Assembly (NCBI RefSeq): GCF_001651035.1
Contig: NZ_LXRG01000192.1
Span: 682,001-746,000, forward strand
Length of the DNA stretch: 64,000 nucleotides
Direction: 5' to 3'
Source of the DNA: Halomonas sp. ALS9
GTDB lineage: Bacteria; Pseudomonadota; Gammaproteobacteria; Pseudomonadales; Halomonadaceae
Made by a program: the position numbers and the translations under genes. The notes below the pieces were generated by a model. It made no database searches and was not told where the DNA came from. It worked only from the letters and a program-made list of their open reading frames with translations. How positions within the stretch are numbered: the first letter of the stretch is position 1; each line of letters starts with the position of its first letter. Positions 43,796 through 53,390 of the stretch are shown here, piece after piece.

Positions 43796-44086
43796 ATGAG
43801 CGACACGACACCACCCCCGCAGGACTTTGCCGCGACGGTTGAGCAACTCGAATCCATCGTTGAACGTCTCGAGTCAGGCGAGCTCTCATTGGAAGATGCA
43901 CTGACCGCGTTTGAACAAGGCGTGCGGTTGACCCGCGATGCCCAACAGCGTCTGGATAGCGCCGAACTCAAGGTGCGGGCGTTGAGTGAAGACAGCGAAG
44001 GGCGTTTAAACGTAGCGCCCTTCGCTGGCCCCGACGACCCCAAGGATGCGGCCGAGGATGACAGCAAGGAGACGCCCCCATGGTAG
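43796..44086 (+). CDS. xseB: Exodeoxyribonuclease VII small subunit
   Basis: Small helical subunit of exonuclease VII, 96 aa. The signature [20 protein letters not shown] and [20 protein letters not shown] is clear. It has a longer acidic C-terminal tail ([14 protein letters not shown]) than in E. coli. It is first of the xseB-ispA-dxs set and overlaps ispA by 7 bp, an order common in gammaproteobacteria. Confidence 0.97.
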   Translation: MSDTTPPPQDFAATVEQLESIVERLESGELSLEDALTAFEQGVRLTRDAQQRLDSAELKVRALSEDSEGRLNVAPFAGPDDPKDAAEDDSKETPPW

Positions 44087-44973
44087 CCATGCAGCCTAGC
44101 CAGCTTGCCACCCTGCGCCAGACCAGCAATGCCCGGGTAGACGCCACGCTAGCGGCGCTGTTTGATAGCCGCCCAGCGGTAGCGCCTCGGCTTGAAGCCG
44201 CCATGCGCCACGGCCTGCTGGCGGGTGGTAAACGCCTGCGCCCGCTGTTGGTATATATGGCCGGGCATGCGTTAGGCGCGGAAGATGAGGCGCTGGACGC
44301 CCCTGCCGCCGCCATCGAGTTAATCCACGCCTATTCGTTGATCCATGATGATTTACCCGCTATGGATGACGACGACCTGCGCCGCGGCCAGCCTACGGTG
44401 CATAAAGCCTTCGATGAAGCGAGTGCGATTCTGGCCGGCGACGCTCTGCAGGCGCTAGCCTTCGAAGTGCTGGCCAGCAATGCACACCCGCGGCTGGGCC
44501 ATTTGGTGCACACCCTGGCCTCCGCCTCTGGACGTGATGGCATGGTGGCGGGGCAGGCGCTGGATTTAGACGCCGTCGGCGGCCACCCGGATGTGGACGC
44601 CCTAGCCCACATGCACGCCCATAAAACTGGCGCCCTCATTGTCGCCGCTGTGCGCTTGGGGGGCCTGGTAGCCGTTGAAGACAATGACCCCCGCTTAGAC
44701 GCGCTTACTCGCTACGCCCGCGCCATTGGTCTAGCCTTTCAGATTCACGACGATATCCTGGATGTGACCGGCGACACCGTTACCCTAGGCAAAACGTCAG
44801 GCGCCGATGCCGCACGAGCCAAGCCCACCTACCCCAGCCTGCTGGGATTAGAAGGCGCTCAACGCAAAGCGCACAGCCTGATTGACGAGGCCATTGCCGC
44901 GCTCGCCCCACTGGGCGAACGTGCTGCACCGCTGGCCGACTTAGCCCACTATATGATCGAGCGCGACCACTAA
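44080..44973 (+). CDS. ispA: Farnesyl diphosphate synthase (polyprenyl synthetase)
   Basis: Condenses isopentenyl diphosphate with allylic diphosphates to farnesyl diphosphate, 297 aa. The first aspartate-rich motif is [20 protein letters not shown], the second is [13 protein letters not shown], and the early GGKRLRPLL is present. The ATG at 44080 overlaps the xseB stop; an ATG at 44089 is also possible. It is followed 2 bp later by dxs. Confidence 0.97.
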   Translation: MVAMQPSQLATLRQTSNARVDATLAALFDSRPAVAPRLEAAMRHGLLAGGKRLRPLLVYMAGHALGAEDEALDAPAAAIELIHAYSLIHDDLPAMDDDDLRRGQPTVHKAFDEASAILAGDALQALAFEVLASNAHPRLGHLVHTLASASGRDGMVAGQALDLDAVGGHPDVDALAHMHAHKTGALIVAAVRLGGLVAVEDNDPRLDALTRYARAIGLAFQIHDDILDVTGDTVTLGKTSGADAARAKPTYPSLLGLEGAQRKAHSLIDEAIAALAPLGERAAPLADLAHYMIERDH

Positions 44974-44975
44974 AG

Positions 44976-46901
44976 ATGCCCATGAAGCTGTTCGACGAAA
45001 TCCCCCGCGAGCGCCCCACGACGCCGCTGCTCGACTCCTTTGACCACCCCGCCGCGCTGCGGGCCATGAACGCCTCCCAGCTCGCCCAACTGGCCGACGA
45101 GCTACGCGCCTACCTGCTCTATAGCGTGGGTGTTTCCGGCGGTCACTTTGGCGCCGGGCTCGGCGTGGTCGAGTTGAGCGTTGCCCTGCACCATGCCTTT
45201 AATACGCCCCACGACCGTTTAGTATGGGACGTTGGCCACCAGGCTTATCCGCATAAAATCCTCACCGGCCGCCGCGAGACGATGCTAAGCATTCGCCAGC
45301 ACGGCGGCTTGGCGGCGTTTCCTCGCCGCGCCGAGTCCGAGTACGACACTTTCGGTGTGGGCCACTCCAGCACATCGATTTCAGCGGCGCTGGGCATGGC
45401 ACTGGCAGCGAAGGCACAGGGCGAAAAGCGCCACGTATGTGCGATTATCGGCGACGGTGCGCTTACCGCGGGCATGGCCTTCGAAGCTCTGGCCCATGCG
45501 GGCCATGTGGATGCCAACCTGCTGGTAGTGCTCAACGACAACGAGATGTCGATTTCCGAGAACGTCGGCGGCATGGCGACCTACCTTGCCCGGGTGCTCT
45601 CCAGCAAGCCCTACCTGAAAATACGCGAAGAGAGCAAAAAAGTGCTTTCCCACCTGCCCGGTGCACTGGAACTTGCCCGGCGCACTGAAGAGCATATGAA
45701 AGGCATGGTCAGCCCCGCCACGCTGTTTGAAGAGATGGGCTTTAACTACGTTGGTCCCATCGATGGTCACGATCTGGACGCATTAACCCATACGCTGGAA
45801 AACCTGCGCGACCTCGACGGCCCACAGTTTCTGCACATCAAAACGGTGAAAGGCAAAGGCTTCCTGCCCGCCGAGGCGGATCAGATTGGCTACCACGCTA
45901 TTACCAAGTTGGAAAAACCCGACACGTTAGCCAACGCGACGACGGTCAAGAAACCGACGGCTAACGCGTCACCAGCGAAGAAAAAATACTGCAATGTGTT
46001 CGGCGACTGGCTGTGCGATATGGCGGCAAGCGACCCGCGCCTGATGGGTATTACCCCCGCCATGCGCGAAGGCTCCGACCTAATTCGCTTCTCTAAAGAG
46101 TACCCTCAGCGCTATTTCGATGTGGCGATTGCCGAGCAGCATGCGGTAACGCTTGCGGCGGGTATGGCCTGCGAAGGCATGAAGCCGGTGGTGGCGATTT
46201 ATTCCACCTTTTTGCAGCGCGGTTACGATCAGTTGATTCATGACGTCGCGGTACAAAACCTGGACGTCACTTTTGCGATTGACCGCGCGGGCTTGGTGGG
46301 CGAAGACGGCCCCACGCATCACGGCAGCATGGATCTCTCCTTTCTGCGCTGTGTGCCCGGCATGGTGATTCTGGCCCCGGCGGATGAAGCCGAGTGCCGC
46401 GCCATGCTCAGTGCCGCCTATCACCACCCTGGCCCTGCCGCGGTGCGCTACCCCCGTGGCACCGGCCCTGGTGCGGAAATTCCCGCGCATCTTGAGCCAC
46501 TCGCCATTGGCAAAGCGGAAGTGCGTCGCCATGCCGCCAACGACGGCGTGCGTATCGCGCTACTTGCCTTTGGCAGCCTCAACAGCCCCGCTGCGGAAGT
46601 CGCCGAAAAGTTGAACGCCACCCATATCAATATGCGCTCCATCAAACCGCTGGATCGCGATGCGGTGCTGCACGCCGCCGACGAGCACGAGCTATTGGTG
46701 ACACTGGAAGAAAACGTGATTGCCGGTGGCGCGGGCAGCGCCGTCAATGAGCTGCTCCTCGCCGAAGGCGTTCAGGTAGAAGTGCTCAACCTCGGCCTAC
46801 CGGACGCCTTTGTAGAGCACGGCACGCCTGCGCAGCTGCTTGCCGACTGCCTCCTGGATAGCACAGGCATTGAGCAAGCTATTCGCGCTCGACTGCCATA
46901 A
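44976..46901 (+). CDS. dxs: 1-deoxy-D-xylulose-5-phosphate synthase
   Basis: Thiamine-dependent first enzyme of the MEP isoprenoid pathway, 641 aa. The thiamine site [19 protein letters not shown] and [13 protein letters not shown], and the C-terminal [20 protein letters not shown] and IKPLD are present. The linker [16 protein letters not shown] is Lys/Ala/Thr-rich, as is common here. The order xseB-ispA-dxs couples two isoprenoid steps. Confidence 0.98.
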   Translation: MPMKLFDEIPRERPTTPLLDSFDHPAALRAMNASQLAQLADELRAYLLYSVGVSGGHFGAGLGVVELSVALHHAFNTPHDRLVWDVGHQAYPHKILTGRRETMLSIRQHGGLAAFPRRAESEYDTFGVGHSSTSISAALGMALAAKAQGEKRHVCAIIGDGALTAGMAFEALAHAGHVDANLLVVLNDNEMSISENVGGMATYLARVLSSKPYLKIREESKKVLSHLPGALELARRTEEHMKGMVSPATLFEEMGFNYVGPIDGHDLDALTHTLENLRDLDGPQFLHIKTVKGKGFLPAEADQIGYHAITKLEKPDTLANATTVKKPTANASPAKKKYCNVFGDWLCDMAASDPRLMGITPAMREGSDLIRFSKEYPQRYFDVAIAEQHAVTLAAGMACEGMKPVVAIYSTFLQRGYDQLIHDVAVQNLDVTFAIDRAGLVGEDGPTHHGSMDLSFLRCVPGMVILAPADEAECRAMLSAAYHHPGPAAVRYPRGTGPGAEIPAHLEPLAIGKAEVRRHAANDGVRIALLAFGSLNSPAAEVAEKLNATHINMRSIKPLDRDAVLHAADEHELLVTLEENVIAGGAGSAVNELLLAEGVQVEVLNLGLPDAFVEHGTPAQLLADCLLDSTGIEQAIRARLP

Positions 46902-46931
46902 GCCATTATTTTTAAATTATTTGAGACCAAT

Positions 46932-47696
46932 ATGCTATTTCTAATTATTATTTTCGCCTTGATTGGCCTTGCATTCGGCGGCCCGGTGGGCCTGTTGATT
47001 GGCGGCGGCCTGGGCTGGTGGCTAGGCAAACGCCTTAGCCATCGCCTAAATATCGCCCGGATGCGCATCCAGGAAGGTTTTCTGGAATCGATCTTCTCGG
47101 TGATGGGTTGCCTGTGCCAAGCCGACGGCAAAGTCACCGAAGGCGAGCTGGACGTCGCCGAAAAATTGTTTGATCAAATGCACTTACAGGGCGAACAGCG
47201 TGCCAAGGCGCGCGCCGCCTTCGAGCGTGGCCGCGCCGATGACTTTAATCTGGACGCCGAGCTGGCCAGCGTTAACCGCCTTACCCAGCGCCAGCCGGTT
47301 CTGCGTCAGGTATTTATCCAGGTGCAACTCTCGGCTATCGCGGCTGATGGCGTGCTGCACCCCGCCGAGCACGAGATGATTCTGCGCGTTGCCCGCGGCG
47401 TAGGCTGCAGCGACGCCGAAGTGCAGCAGATCGAAGCGATGCTGCACGGCGCCGCCGCCAACTCCCAGGGCGCTAGCGAAGAAGCGCTTAAAGACGCTTA
47501 CCGCGTGCTAGGGGTTTCTGAAGATGCCAGCGACAGCGAGATCAAAAAAGCCTACCGCCGCCTGATGAGCCAAAACCACCCGGACAAACTGGCTGGCAAA
47601 GGCCTGCCCGAAAGCATGCGTGACGTCGCCCAAGCGCGCACCAGCGAAATCGGCAACGCCTACGAACGCATTCGTGCGGCGAGGGAGAGCACTTAA
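46932..47696 (+). CDS. djlA: Co-chaperone DjlA (TerB + J domain)
   Basis: Membrane-anchored DnaK co-chaperone of 254 aa. A glycine-rich N-terminal helix (GGPVGLLIGGGLGWWLGK) is followed by a TerB-like domain (about 50-155, FSVMGCLCQADGKVTEGEL, AIAADGVLHPAEHEMI) and a C-terminal J domain with the HPD motif in QNHPDKLAGKGLP. This is the DjlA architecture. It lies 30 bp after dxs and may share its transcript. The stop codon is part of a 13-bp tandem repeat. Confidence 0.95.
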   Translation: MLFLIIIFALIGLAFGGPVGLLIGGGLGWWLGKRLSHRLNIARMRIQEGFLESIFSVMGCLCQADGKVTEGELDVAEKLFDQMHLQGEQRAKARAAFERGRADDFNLDAELASVNRLTQRQPVLRQVFIQVQLSAIAADGVLHPAEHEMILRVARGVGCSDAEVQQIEAMLHGAAANSQGASEEALKDAYRVLGVSEDASDSEIKKAYRRLMSQNHPDKLAGKGLPESMRDVAQARTSEIGNAYERIRAAREST

Positions 47697-47730
47697 GAGC
47701 GGTGCTTAAGAGCGGTGCTTAAGAACAATG
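47692..47730. repeat. 13-bp tandem repeat, three units, over the djlA stop
   Basis: CTTAAGAGCGGTG occurs twice exactly (47692-47704, 47705-47717), then CTTAAGAACAATG, then a partial CTTAAC. The first unit contains the djlA stop codon TAA. Confidence 0.85.
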
Positions 47731-47830
47731 CTTAACAAGTCAGCTCAAAAACGCAGTATATAGAATCGACAGTGTCACTAACGCCCGCTAGATTGAAGTT
47801 TCCATTGTTACTGTCAGCAGGGAACACGCC

Positions 47831-48454
47831 ATGATCACGCTATACACTTTCCCCCAATCCCGCTCGCTACGCGCAGCGTGGACGCTTGAAGAGTTAGGCC
47901 TTGAGTATCAGTGCCAGCACGTGGCGTTGGATAAAGGCGAGGGGCAAACAGCCGAGCATTTGGCGCGCCACCCGGACGGCAAGGTACCGGTGATTGAGGA
48001 TGGAGAGCTAACGCTATTTGAGTCGGCACCGATTTGCCGCTACTTAGCCGAGACGTACGGTGATGGCTCGTTACTACCCAGCGATCCCGCCGCCCGCGCT
48101 CAGGTCGACCAGTGGCTCAGCTTTATTGTCACGGAAATTGAGCAGCCATTATGGAATCAGGCCAAACATAAATTTGCCCTGCCCACAGATAGGCGGGTTC
48201 CCGCTATTTTGCCGACCTGCGCTTGGGAGTTTCAGCGTGCGCTAAGCGCACTAGAGCGCCGCTATAACGGGCAAGAAAACCTGGTGGGTAATACCTTTAC
48301 CCTCGCGGATCTGTTTTTAACCCATACCTTGTCTTGGGCAATCAGCATGAAGCACCGCTTACCCGAACCGCTGATGGCTTATCGCGAACGCCATATTCAG
48401 CGCGCCGCGATGACAAGGGCAATGGAAAAAGAGCAGGCGGCAGCGAAGGGCTAA
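47831..48454 (+). CDS. Glutathione S-transferase family protein
   Basis: Cytosolic GST-like protein of 207 aa. The thioredoxin-like N-terminal domain (MITLYTFPQSRSLRAAWTLE, GKVPVIEDGELTLFESAPIC with the cis-proline and the Glu-Ser glutathione contact) is followed by an all-helical C-terminal domain (TFTLADLFLTHTLSWA). A serine in the PQSRS segment could be the catalytic residue. Its substrate is unknown. It is a single gene. Confidence 0.92.
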   Translation: MITLYTFPQSRSLRAAWTLEELGLEYQCQHVALDKGEGQTAEHLARHPDGKVPVIEDGELTLFESAPICRYLAETYGDGSLLPSDPAARAQVDQWLSFIVTEIEQPLWNQAKHKFALPTDRRVPAILPTCAWEFQRALSALERRYNGQENLVGNTFTLADLFLTHTLSWAISMKHRLPEPLMAYRERHIQRAAMTRAMEKEQAAAKG

Positions 48455-48540
48455 TCAGAACCAACGGCATCAAAACGCTTCAAGACCGTTGCTGTCTCAG
48501 TACGCGGCAACGGTTGTGTGTGCTCCAGGCTAGTCGTCCG

Positions 48541-49227
48541 CTAAAAACCAAGCTCATCAAGCAGGTCGTCTACTTGATCCTGCCCTGTTGCCACATCTGT
48601 TTTGTCTTTACCCACCTGTGGCCCATTACGCAGTTTGGCATGTTCATCGCGATCATCTTCAAGCTTAACGCCATCGGTAACGTTGGGCACATTATCGACT
48701 AACACCTGAACAAGCTGCTCTTCGATGAGCTTGATGACTTCGATCATTTTCTTAATCACTTGGCCGGTGAGATCCTGGAAGTCCTGGGCCATCATGATTT
48801 CAAGCAGCTCTTTTTGCGTCGCCCCCGTTGCGGCGGGCAGCTTATCGCTCAAAAAGCGCTGGGTATCCTCGACAAGCTGAGGGTCACCCTCTACCGCGGC
48901 GAGTTTGGCTGCCGCTGCCTGCCAGCGCTTATTAAGCGCCGCGCCCTCTTCTTCAAGACTATCTTGCACTGGCTGCGCCCGCTCAACGGCGTTCAATGCC
49001 CTTTCTGCGGCCTGCTCCGTCATTGAGGCAACGTAGTTGAGCCGGTCATTGGCATCCGGTATCGCTTGCGCCGCCTGGGTAATCTGCTGATCTAAGCCCA
49101 GCTCTTTCATGCTGTCCCGCAGCAGGCGCGTTAAGTGGCCAATGCGATGCACCATCTCATCAGTACTGTCTTTTTTGCCCAGTACCGACGGCATGGTCGT
49201 GTCGTGGGCGTTGTTAACAGTGCTCAT
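48541..49227 (-). CDS. cheZ: Chemotaxis CheY-P phosphatase CheZ
   Basis: Dephosphorylates CheY-P to reset flagellar switching, 228 aa. The catalytic helix MMAQDFQDLTGQVIKKMIEV carries the Asp and Gln that position the attacking water. The C-terminal peptide QVDDLLDELGF is the CheY-P tether, nearly identical to the E. coli one. A long helical hairpin makes up most of the protein. No cheY, cheA or other chemotaxis gene is adjacent. A sigma-28 promoter lies upstream, tying it to flagellar class III genes. Confidence 0.95.
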   Translation of the reverse strand: MSTVNNAHDTTMPSVLGKKDSTDEMVHRIGHLTRLLRDSMKELGLDQQITQAAQAIPDANDRLNYVASMTEQAAERALNAVERAQPVQDSLEEEGAALNKRWQAAAAKLAAVEGDPQLVEDTQRFLSDKLPAATGATQKELLEIMMAQDFQDLTGQVIKKMIEVIKLIEEQLVQVLVDNVPNVTDGVKLEDDRDEHAKLRNGPQVGKDKTDVATGQDQVDDLLDELGF

Positions 49228-49363
49228 GACAATCCTCTTGTTGGAAAATCTTATTGAATGTCGTTTTGGGTGTGGTGATAGACATCACTATACGAACCCG
49301 CTGTGGTTTTTAAGGCCGTTCGACGCTACATAACATCCAGGTCAGCAGCAAACCCCAATACTA

Positions 49364-49390
49364 CTTTCGGCTTAACATCCTAAAACTTAA
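49364..49390 (-). promoter_or_regulatory. Sigma-28 promoter of cheZ
   Basis: Minus strand reads TTAAGTTT, 11 bp, GCCGAAAG: 7 of 8 and 6 of 8 matches to the FliA boxes with exact spacing. The predicted start is about 130 bases before cheZ. Confidence 0.6.
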
Positions 49391-49508
49391 GTTTAACGCT
49401 TAGTTAATAGAAAGATTCTGCGAGTTACAGGTATTTTCATACCCTAAAAGCTGTCTAATTGTCACGCGGGTTCAAGTAGGTAATGGCTCGAAAACAAGCT
49501 ATTAACCG

Positions 49509-50183
49509 TTAAGCAGCCGAAGCGTGCGGAAGAACGGCGCTATAAACGGCAAAGTAGTGACAGACACTGCCGCCAATCACAAATAGGTGCCAGATCGCGT
49601 GGTTGTAGGGAATAGCGCGCACGGCGTAGAAGATAACCCCTAGCGTATAGGTAATTCCTCCTGCAGCCAGCAGGACGATACCGGTTTTCGATAAGCTGGC
49701 GGCCAGCTCGCCTGACGCCAGCACGATCATCCAGCCCATGAGTAAATAAATCGCTACGCGTAATACCGAAAAGCGCTGAGGCCATAGCAGTATGCAGGCA
49801 ATGCCCAGGAGCGCCAACGACCATACGGCGGCAAACAAGACCCAGCCCGTAGTGCCGCGCATATTGACGAGCAAAAAGGGTGTGTAAGTACCGGCGATGA
49901 GTAGATAAATCGCGCAGTGATCCAGTAGCTGAAAGCGCTGCTTCCAGCGCCGATGAGGGATGCCGTGGTAAAGAGTCGAAGCGGTATACAGCAGAACCAG
50001 CGTGGTGCCGTAGAGGCTCAGGCTGACAATTTTCCACGGGTCAACATGGGCAGCGAAGCTCGCGGCCACCAGCAGCACCGCCATCCCCACCAGGCTAAGC
50101 ACGGCACCGATACCGTGGGTGATACTGTGCAGCCACTCTTCAACGATACTGAATTCGCCCTGCTCTTCACATACGGTTTTCAT
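49509..50183 (-). CDS. trhA: Hemolysin III / TrhA family membrane protein
   Basis: Seven-helix membrane protein of the PAQR/hemolysin III family, 224 aa. Conserved metal-site residues are in HSITHGIGAVLSLVG, YTASTLYHGIPHRRWK, RFQLLDHCAIYLLIAGTYTP and NHAIWHLFVIGGSVCHYFA. E. coli TrhA (YqfA) is implicated in membrane-energy homeostasis. True haemolysis is unlikely. It is 45 bp downstream of ribA on the same strand. Confidence 0.93.
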   Translation of the reverse strand: MKTVCEEQGEFSIVEEWLHSITHGIGAVLSLVGMAVLLVAASFAAHVDPWKIVSLSLYGTTLVLLYTASTLYHGIPHRRWKQRFQLLDHCAIYLLIAGTYTPFLLVNMRGTTGWVLFAAVWSLALLGIACILLWPQRFSVLRVAIYLLMGWMIVLASGELAASLSKTGIVLLAAGGITYTLGVIFYAVRAIPYNHAIWHLFVIGGSVCHYFAVYSAVLPHASAA

Positions 50184-50228
50184 TCTAGAGCGCTCCTAAC
50201 GAACTCCTCTTTAATAGCACTCCTTCTA

Positions 50229-50864
50229 TCACCCCTTACGCTCAATATCCACATCGCTGGCATGGGTGAAATCATCCAACGCCATCATGTGACCGAGCTT
50301 ACCCGCTTTAGTAGAGAGGTACTGCTCGTTATGGGGATTCAAGCCGGTGGTGATCGGCAGGCGTTCCACCACGTTCACCCCATCGCGGGTGAGCGCGTCT
50401 ACTTTGCGCGGGTTGTTGGTCATTAATCTTAACGACGTAATGCCCAGGTGGTTGAGCATTGGCACGCACAGGTCGTAGCGGCGCATATCGGCGCCAAAAC
50501 CAAGCTGTTCGTTGGCCTCAACCGTATCGGCGCCTTGATCCTGCAGATGATAAGCGCGAATTTTGTTTAACAGGCCAATTCCGCGCCCTTCCTGGCGCAG
50601 ATAAAACAGTACGCCGCGGCCCTCTTCAGCGATGCGTTTAAGCGCTTCCTGCAATTGGTAGCCGCAGTCGCAGCGCATGGAAAACAGCGCATCGCCCGTC
50701 AAACACTCGGAATGTACCCGCCCCAATACCGGCTCGTCGCCGGTCACATCACCCAGAGTTAGGGCGATATGATCCTTGCCAGTGGCCTCATCTTCGAAGC
50801 CATGCATAGTAAATGTTGCCCAGGGCGTGGGCAGCCGGGAAGCGGCAATGAAGCGAATGGTCAC
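50229..50864 (-). CDS. ribA: GTP cyclohydrolase II
   Basis: First enzyme of riboflavin synthesis, converting GTP to a pyrimidine product plus formate. It has 211 aa. The zinc cysteines are in [15 protein letters not shown], the substrate motif is [20 protein letters not shown], and [13 protein letters not shown] is present. It is stand-alone RibA without a fused RibB domain. No FMN riboswitch is seen upstream. Confidence 0.97.
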   Translation of the reverse strand: MTIRFIAASRLPTPWATFTMHGFEDEATGKDHIALTLGDVTGDEPVLGRVHSECLTGDALFSMRCDCGYQLQEALKRIAEEGRGVLFYLRQEGRGIGLLNKIRAYHLQDQGADTVEANEQLGFGADMRRYDLCVPMLNHLGITSLRLMTNNPRKVDALTRDGVNVVERLPITTGLNPHNEQYLSTKAGKLGHMMALDDFTHASDVDIERKG

Positions 50865-51126
50865 AGGTTACCTCGCTGATTGACCAAACCAGTTAACCAC
50901 ACCAGTGTTGGCAAAGTGGGCCAGTATTCTAACAGGAAGCGGCGCACGCCTCACGCTGGCGAAGAAGCTAAAATCGGCTAATTAGGCGAGAAAAATTGAC
51001 TGGGTGCGACGATTTTTGCCATCGAGTACGCCGCTCTAATGGCTATCTTCAAGTACAATTGCGTTCATACGTTCCCCGATACGGCTTCAAGTACGATGCG
51101 GGCAAATTTCTTAAGAGCAAGTGTCT

Positions 51127-52239
51127 ATGACCCCTACACCTTTGCAAAATGATCGATTCCTTCGCGCGCTAGCGCGTCAGCCCGTCGACCGCACCCCGGT
51201 GTGGATGATGCGCCAGGCGGGCCGCTACCTGCCGGAATACTGCGCCAGTCGGGCCGATGCGGGCAGCTTTATGGATCTGTGCCGCAACCATGATCTGGCC
51301 TGCGAAGTCACCCTGCAGCCCTTGGAGCGTTACCCGCTGGATGCGGCTATCCTGTTTTCAGATATTTTGACCATTCCGGATGCCATGGGCCTGGGGCTCT
51401 ATTTTGAAACCGGCGAAGGCCCTAAATTTCGCAAAACCGTGCGCACCCCGGAAGAAGTCGCCGCGCTAAGCGTACCCGACGCCGAGCGCGACCTGGATTA
51501 CGTGATGCGCGCAGTGTCGACCATTCGCCGCGAGCTGAATGGCCGTATGCCGCTGATCGGTTTCTCCGGCAGCCCCTGGACATTGGCGACGTATATGGTC
51601 GAGGGTGGTTCCAGCAAAGACTTCCGCCATCTGAAAACCATGCTCTACGATACGCCGGATACCATGCACCAGTTGCTGGATACCCTGGCCCACGCGGTGA
51701 CTGACTACCTGAACGCGCAGATCCGAGCGGGCGCCCAGGCAGTGCAGATTTTTGATACCTGGGGCGGCGCGCTGTCTACACCCGCGTACCTGGAATTTTC
51801 GCTGCGCTACATGGAGCAAATCGTTTCCGGACTGATTCGCGAGCACGAGGGACGCCGCGTACCGGTGATTTTGTTCACCAAAAACGGCGGCCAGTGGCTT
51901 GAGCATATCGCCTGTGCCGGTGCCGATGCGCTAGGTATCGACTGGTCTACCGAGCTTTCCGATGCGCGCGCTCGCGTTGGCCACAAGGTAGCGCTACAGG
52001 GCAACTTGGATCCCAACGTGCTGTTTGCCCGCCCCTCAGCTATCCGTGCTGAAGTGGCTCGCGTGCTGGAAAGCTACGGCCACGGCCCTGGCCATGTGTT
52101 TAACCTGGGCCACGGCATCAGCCAGTTTACCAACCCCGATAACGTCACCGCCTTTATGGAGGCGCTGCACGAGCTAAGTCCCCAATATCACCGCGATATT
52201 CCGACGCACACAAATGCACAGCATTCAGGAGCCAATTGA
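51127..52239 (+). CDS. hemE: Uroporphyrinogen decarboxylase
   Basis: Haem-pathway enzyme that removes four carboxyl groups from uroporphyrinogen III, 370 aa from ATG 51127 (an in-frame GTG two codons upstream is possible). The diagnostic [15 protein letters not shown] is near residue 25, with [20 protein letters not shown] and [14 protein letters not shown] further on. Its stop overlaps the speE start (TGATG). Confidence 0.98.
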   Translation: MTPTPLQNDRFLRALARQPVDRTPVWMMRQAGRYLPEYCASRADAGSFMDLCRNHDLACEVTLQPLERYPLDAAILFSDILTIPDAMGLGLYFETGEGPKFRKTVRTPEEVAALSVPDAERDLDYVMRAVSTIRRELNGRMPLIGFSGSPWTLATYMVEGGSSKDFRHLKTMLYDTPDTMHQLLDTLAHAVTDYLNAQIRAGAQAVQIFDTWGGALSTPAYLEFSLRYMEQIVSGLIREHEGRRVPVILFTKNGGQWLEHIACAGADALGIDWSTELSDARARVGHKVALQGNLDPNVLFARPSAIRAEVARVLESYGHGPGHVFNLGHGISQFTNPDNVTAFMEALHELSPQYHRDIPTHTNAQHSGAN

Positions 52240-53105
52240 TGAGCGATTTACGCGACGACCAGTGGTTTACCGAAGTCTTCGATAGCCACGGTAGCGCTTT
52301 CTCACTAAAAATCTCTGCAAAGCTGCTGGATGTGCAGAGCGAGTACCAGCACCTGGAGGTTTACGCCACCGAGACCTACGGCAACCTGATGGTGCTGGAT
52401 GGCTGCGTGATGCTGACCGATCGCGATAACTTTCTTTATCACGAGATGATCGCTCATCCGGCACTGTTTACCCACCAGGATCCCAAGCGAGTGGTGATTA
52501 TCGGTGGCGGCGACTGCGGCACGCTAAAAGAAGTGCTCCGCCACCCAGGCGTAGAGAAAGTTACCCAAATTGATATCGATGAAGAAGTTACCAAAGCGTC
52601 TGAACGCTTTTTCCCGTCGTTGGTAGAAGCAAATAACGACCCGCGCGCCGAGTTGCTGTTCGCTGATGGCGTCAAGTGGGTCGACGATGCACCTGATGAG
52701 AGCATTGATGTACTGATTATCGACTCCACCGACCCGGTTGGGCCTGCTGAAGGGCTGTTTAAAACCGACTTTTTAAAGCGCTGCCATCGTATTTTGAAAA
52801 GCGGCGGCGTGATGGTGCAGCAGAGCGAATCACCGCTTTACCACACGGGTTCGATCATTCGTGAATTACGCCACGATATGCTTGAAGCGGGTTTTAACAG
52901 CGTTGCCACGCTGCCTTTCCCGCAGCCTGTTTACCCCTCAGGCTGGTGGAGCGTGACATTGGCGGGTAAAGCCACCGATGTGAATACGTTCCGCGAGCAG
53001 GCGGCCGCCAGCCACGACCTGCCCCTTGAGTACTACAGCGTTGAAGCCCATCGTGGCGCGCTCGCCCTACCGCCGTTTATGCGCAGGGCATTCGCAAGCG
53101 AATAA
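52239..53105 (+). CDS. speE: Spermidine synthase (polyamine aminopropyltransferase)
   Basis: Transfers an aminopropyl group from decarboxylated S-adenosylmethionine to putrescine, 288 aa. The ATG at 52239 overlaps the hemE stop and follows AGGAG by 8 bases. The cofactor motif is IGGGDCGTLKEVLRHPGVEK (GGGDGG in most relatives), and the catalytic aspartate is in LIIDSTDPVGPAEGLF. No speD lies nearby. A hairpin terminator follows. Confidence 0.95.
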   Translation: MSDLRDDQWFTEVFDSHGSAFSLKISAKLLDVQSEYQHLEVYATETYGNLMVLDGCVMLTDRDNFLYHEMIAHPALFTHQDPKRVVIIGGGDCGTLKEVLRHPGVEKVTQIDIDEEVTKASERFFPSLVEANNDPRAELLFADGVKWVDDAPDESIDVLIIDSTDPVGPAEGLFKTDFLKRCHRILKSGGVMVQQSESPLYHTGSIIRELRHDMLEAGFNSVATLPFPQPVYPSGWWSVTLAGKATDVNTFREQAAASHDLPLEYYSVEAHRGALALPPFMRRAFASE

Positions 53106-53131
53106 ACCGCACTCCGATTGCCCGCCTTTCT

Positions 53132-53192
53132 GTTACCGCTCACCTCAGCTTGCCCTATAAAGGTGCAAAGCGAGTTGAGCGGTAACTTTTTT
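53132..53192 (+). terminator. Terminator of hemE-speE
   Basis: GTTACCGCTCA (53132-53142) pairs with TGAGCGGTAAC (53176-53186), with further imperfect pairing inside, followed by TTTTTT. A separate AGGTGCAAA/TTTGCACCT inverted repeat (53161-53198) overlaps it and contains NtrC-type half-sites, but in the wrong order and spacing. Confidence 0.8.
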
Positions 53193-53262
53193 GCACCTAG
53201 ACCTTCGTCTTGAATTCGTTGAGTAGCGTTGAAAAGCGCTGAATTAACGCCTGTACCCTTGT

Positions 53263-53278
53263 TGGCATCTTCCTTGCT
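53263..53278 (+). promoter_or_regulatory. Sigma-54 promoter of aapJQMP
   Basis: TGGCATCTTCCTTGCT: GG, 10 bases, GC, with a TTGCT -12 element, close to the RpoN consensus. The predicted start is near 53289, about 100 bases before aapJ. Confidence 0.75.
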
Positions 53279-53320
53279 AGGTTTAGTTACATGCTACGGC
53301 ATGCATAGCGATACCAATTA

Positions 53321-53374
53321 CTGATTTCAGCGACTGATTTCAATAGCTGATCTTCAATAGCTGATTTTCAATAA
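53321..53374 (+). repeat. Four 13-14 bp direct repeats in the aapJ leader
   Basis: Units CTGATTTCAGCGA, CTGATTTCAATAG, CTGATCTTCAATAG and CTGATTTTCAATAA follow head to tail in the predicted untranslated leader, just before the GAGGGAAAC ribosome site. Confidence 0.8.
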
Positions 53375-53390
53375 CTTCGAGGGAAACTAA

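Noticed and set aside
49450..49500. GCGGGTTCAAGTAGGT resembling a tRNA T-arm
   Set aside because: No acceptor, D-arm or anticodon arm can be built around it.
50865..51126. Possible riboswitch upstream of ribA or hemE
   Set aside because: No FMN or other known aptamer core is recognisable; the gap seems to hold only ordinary divergent promoters.
53161..53198. AGGTGCAAA/TTTGCACCT inverted repeat as an NtrC site for aap
   Set aside because: Half-sites are in reverse order and about 20 bp apart, and the region is better explained as the speE terminator. A weak role cannot be excluded.
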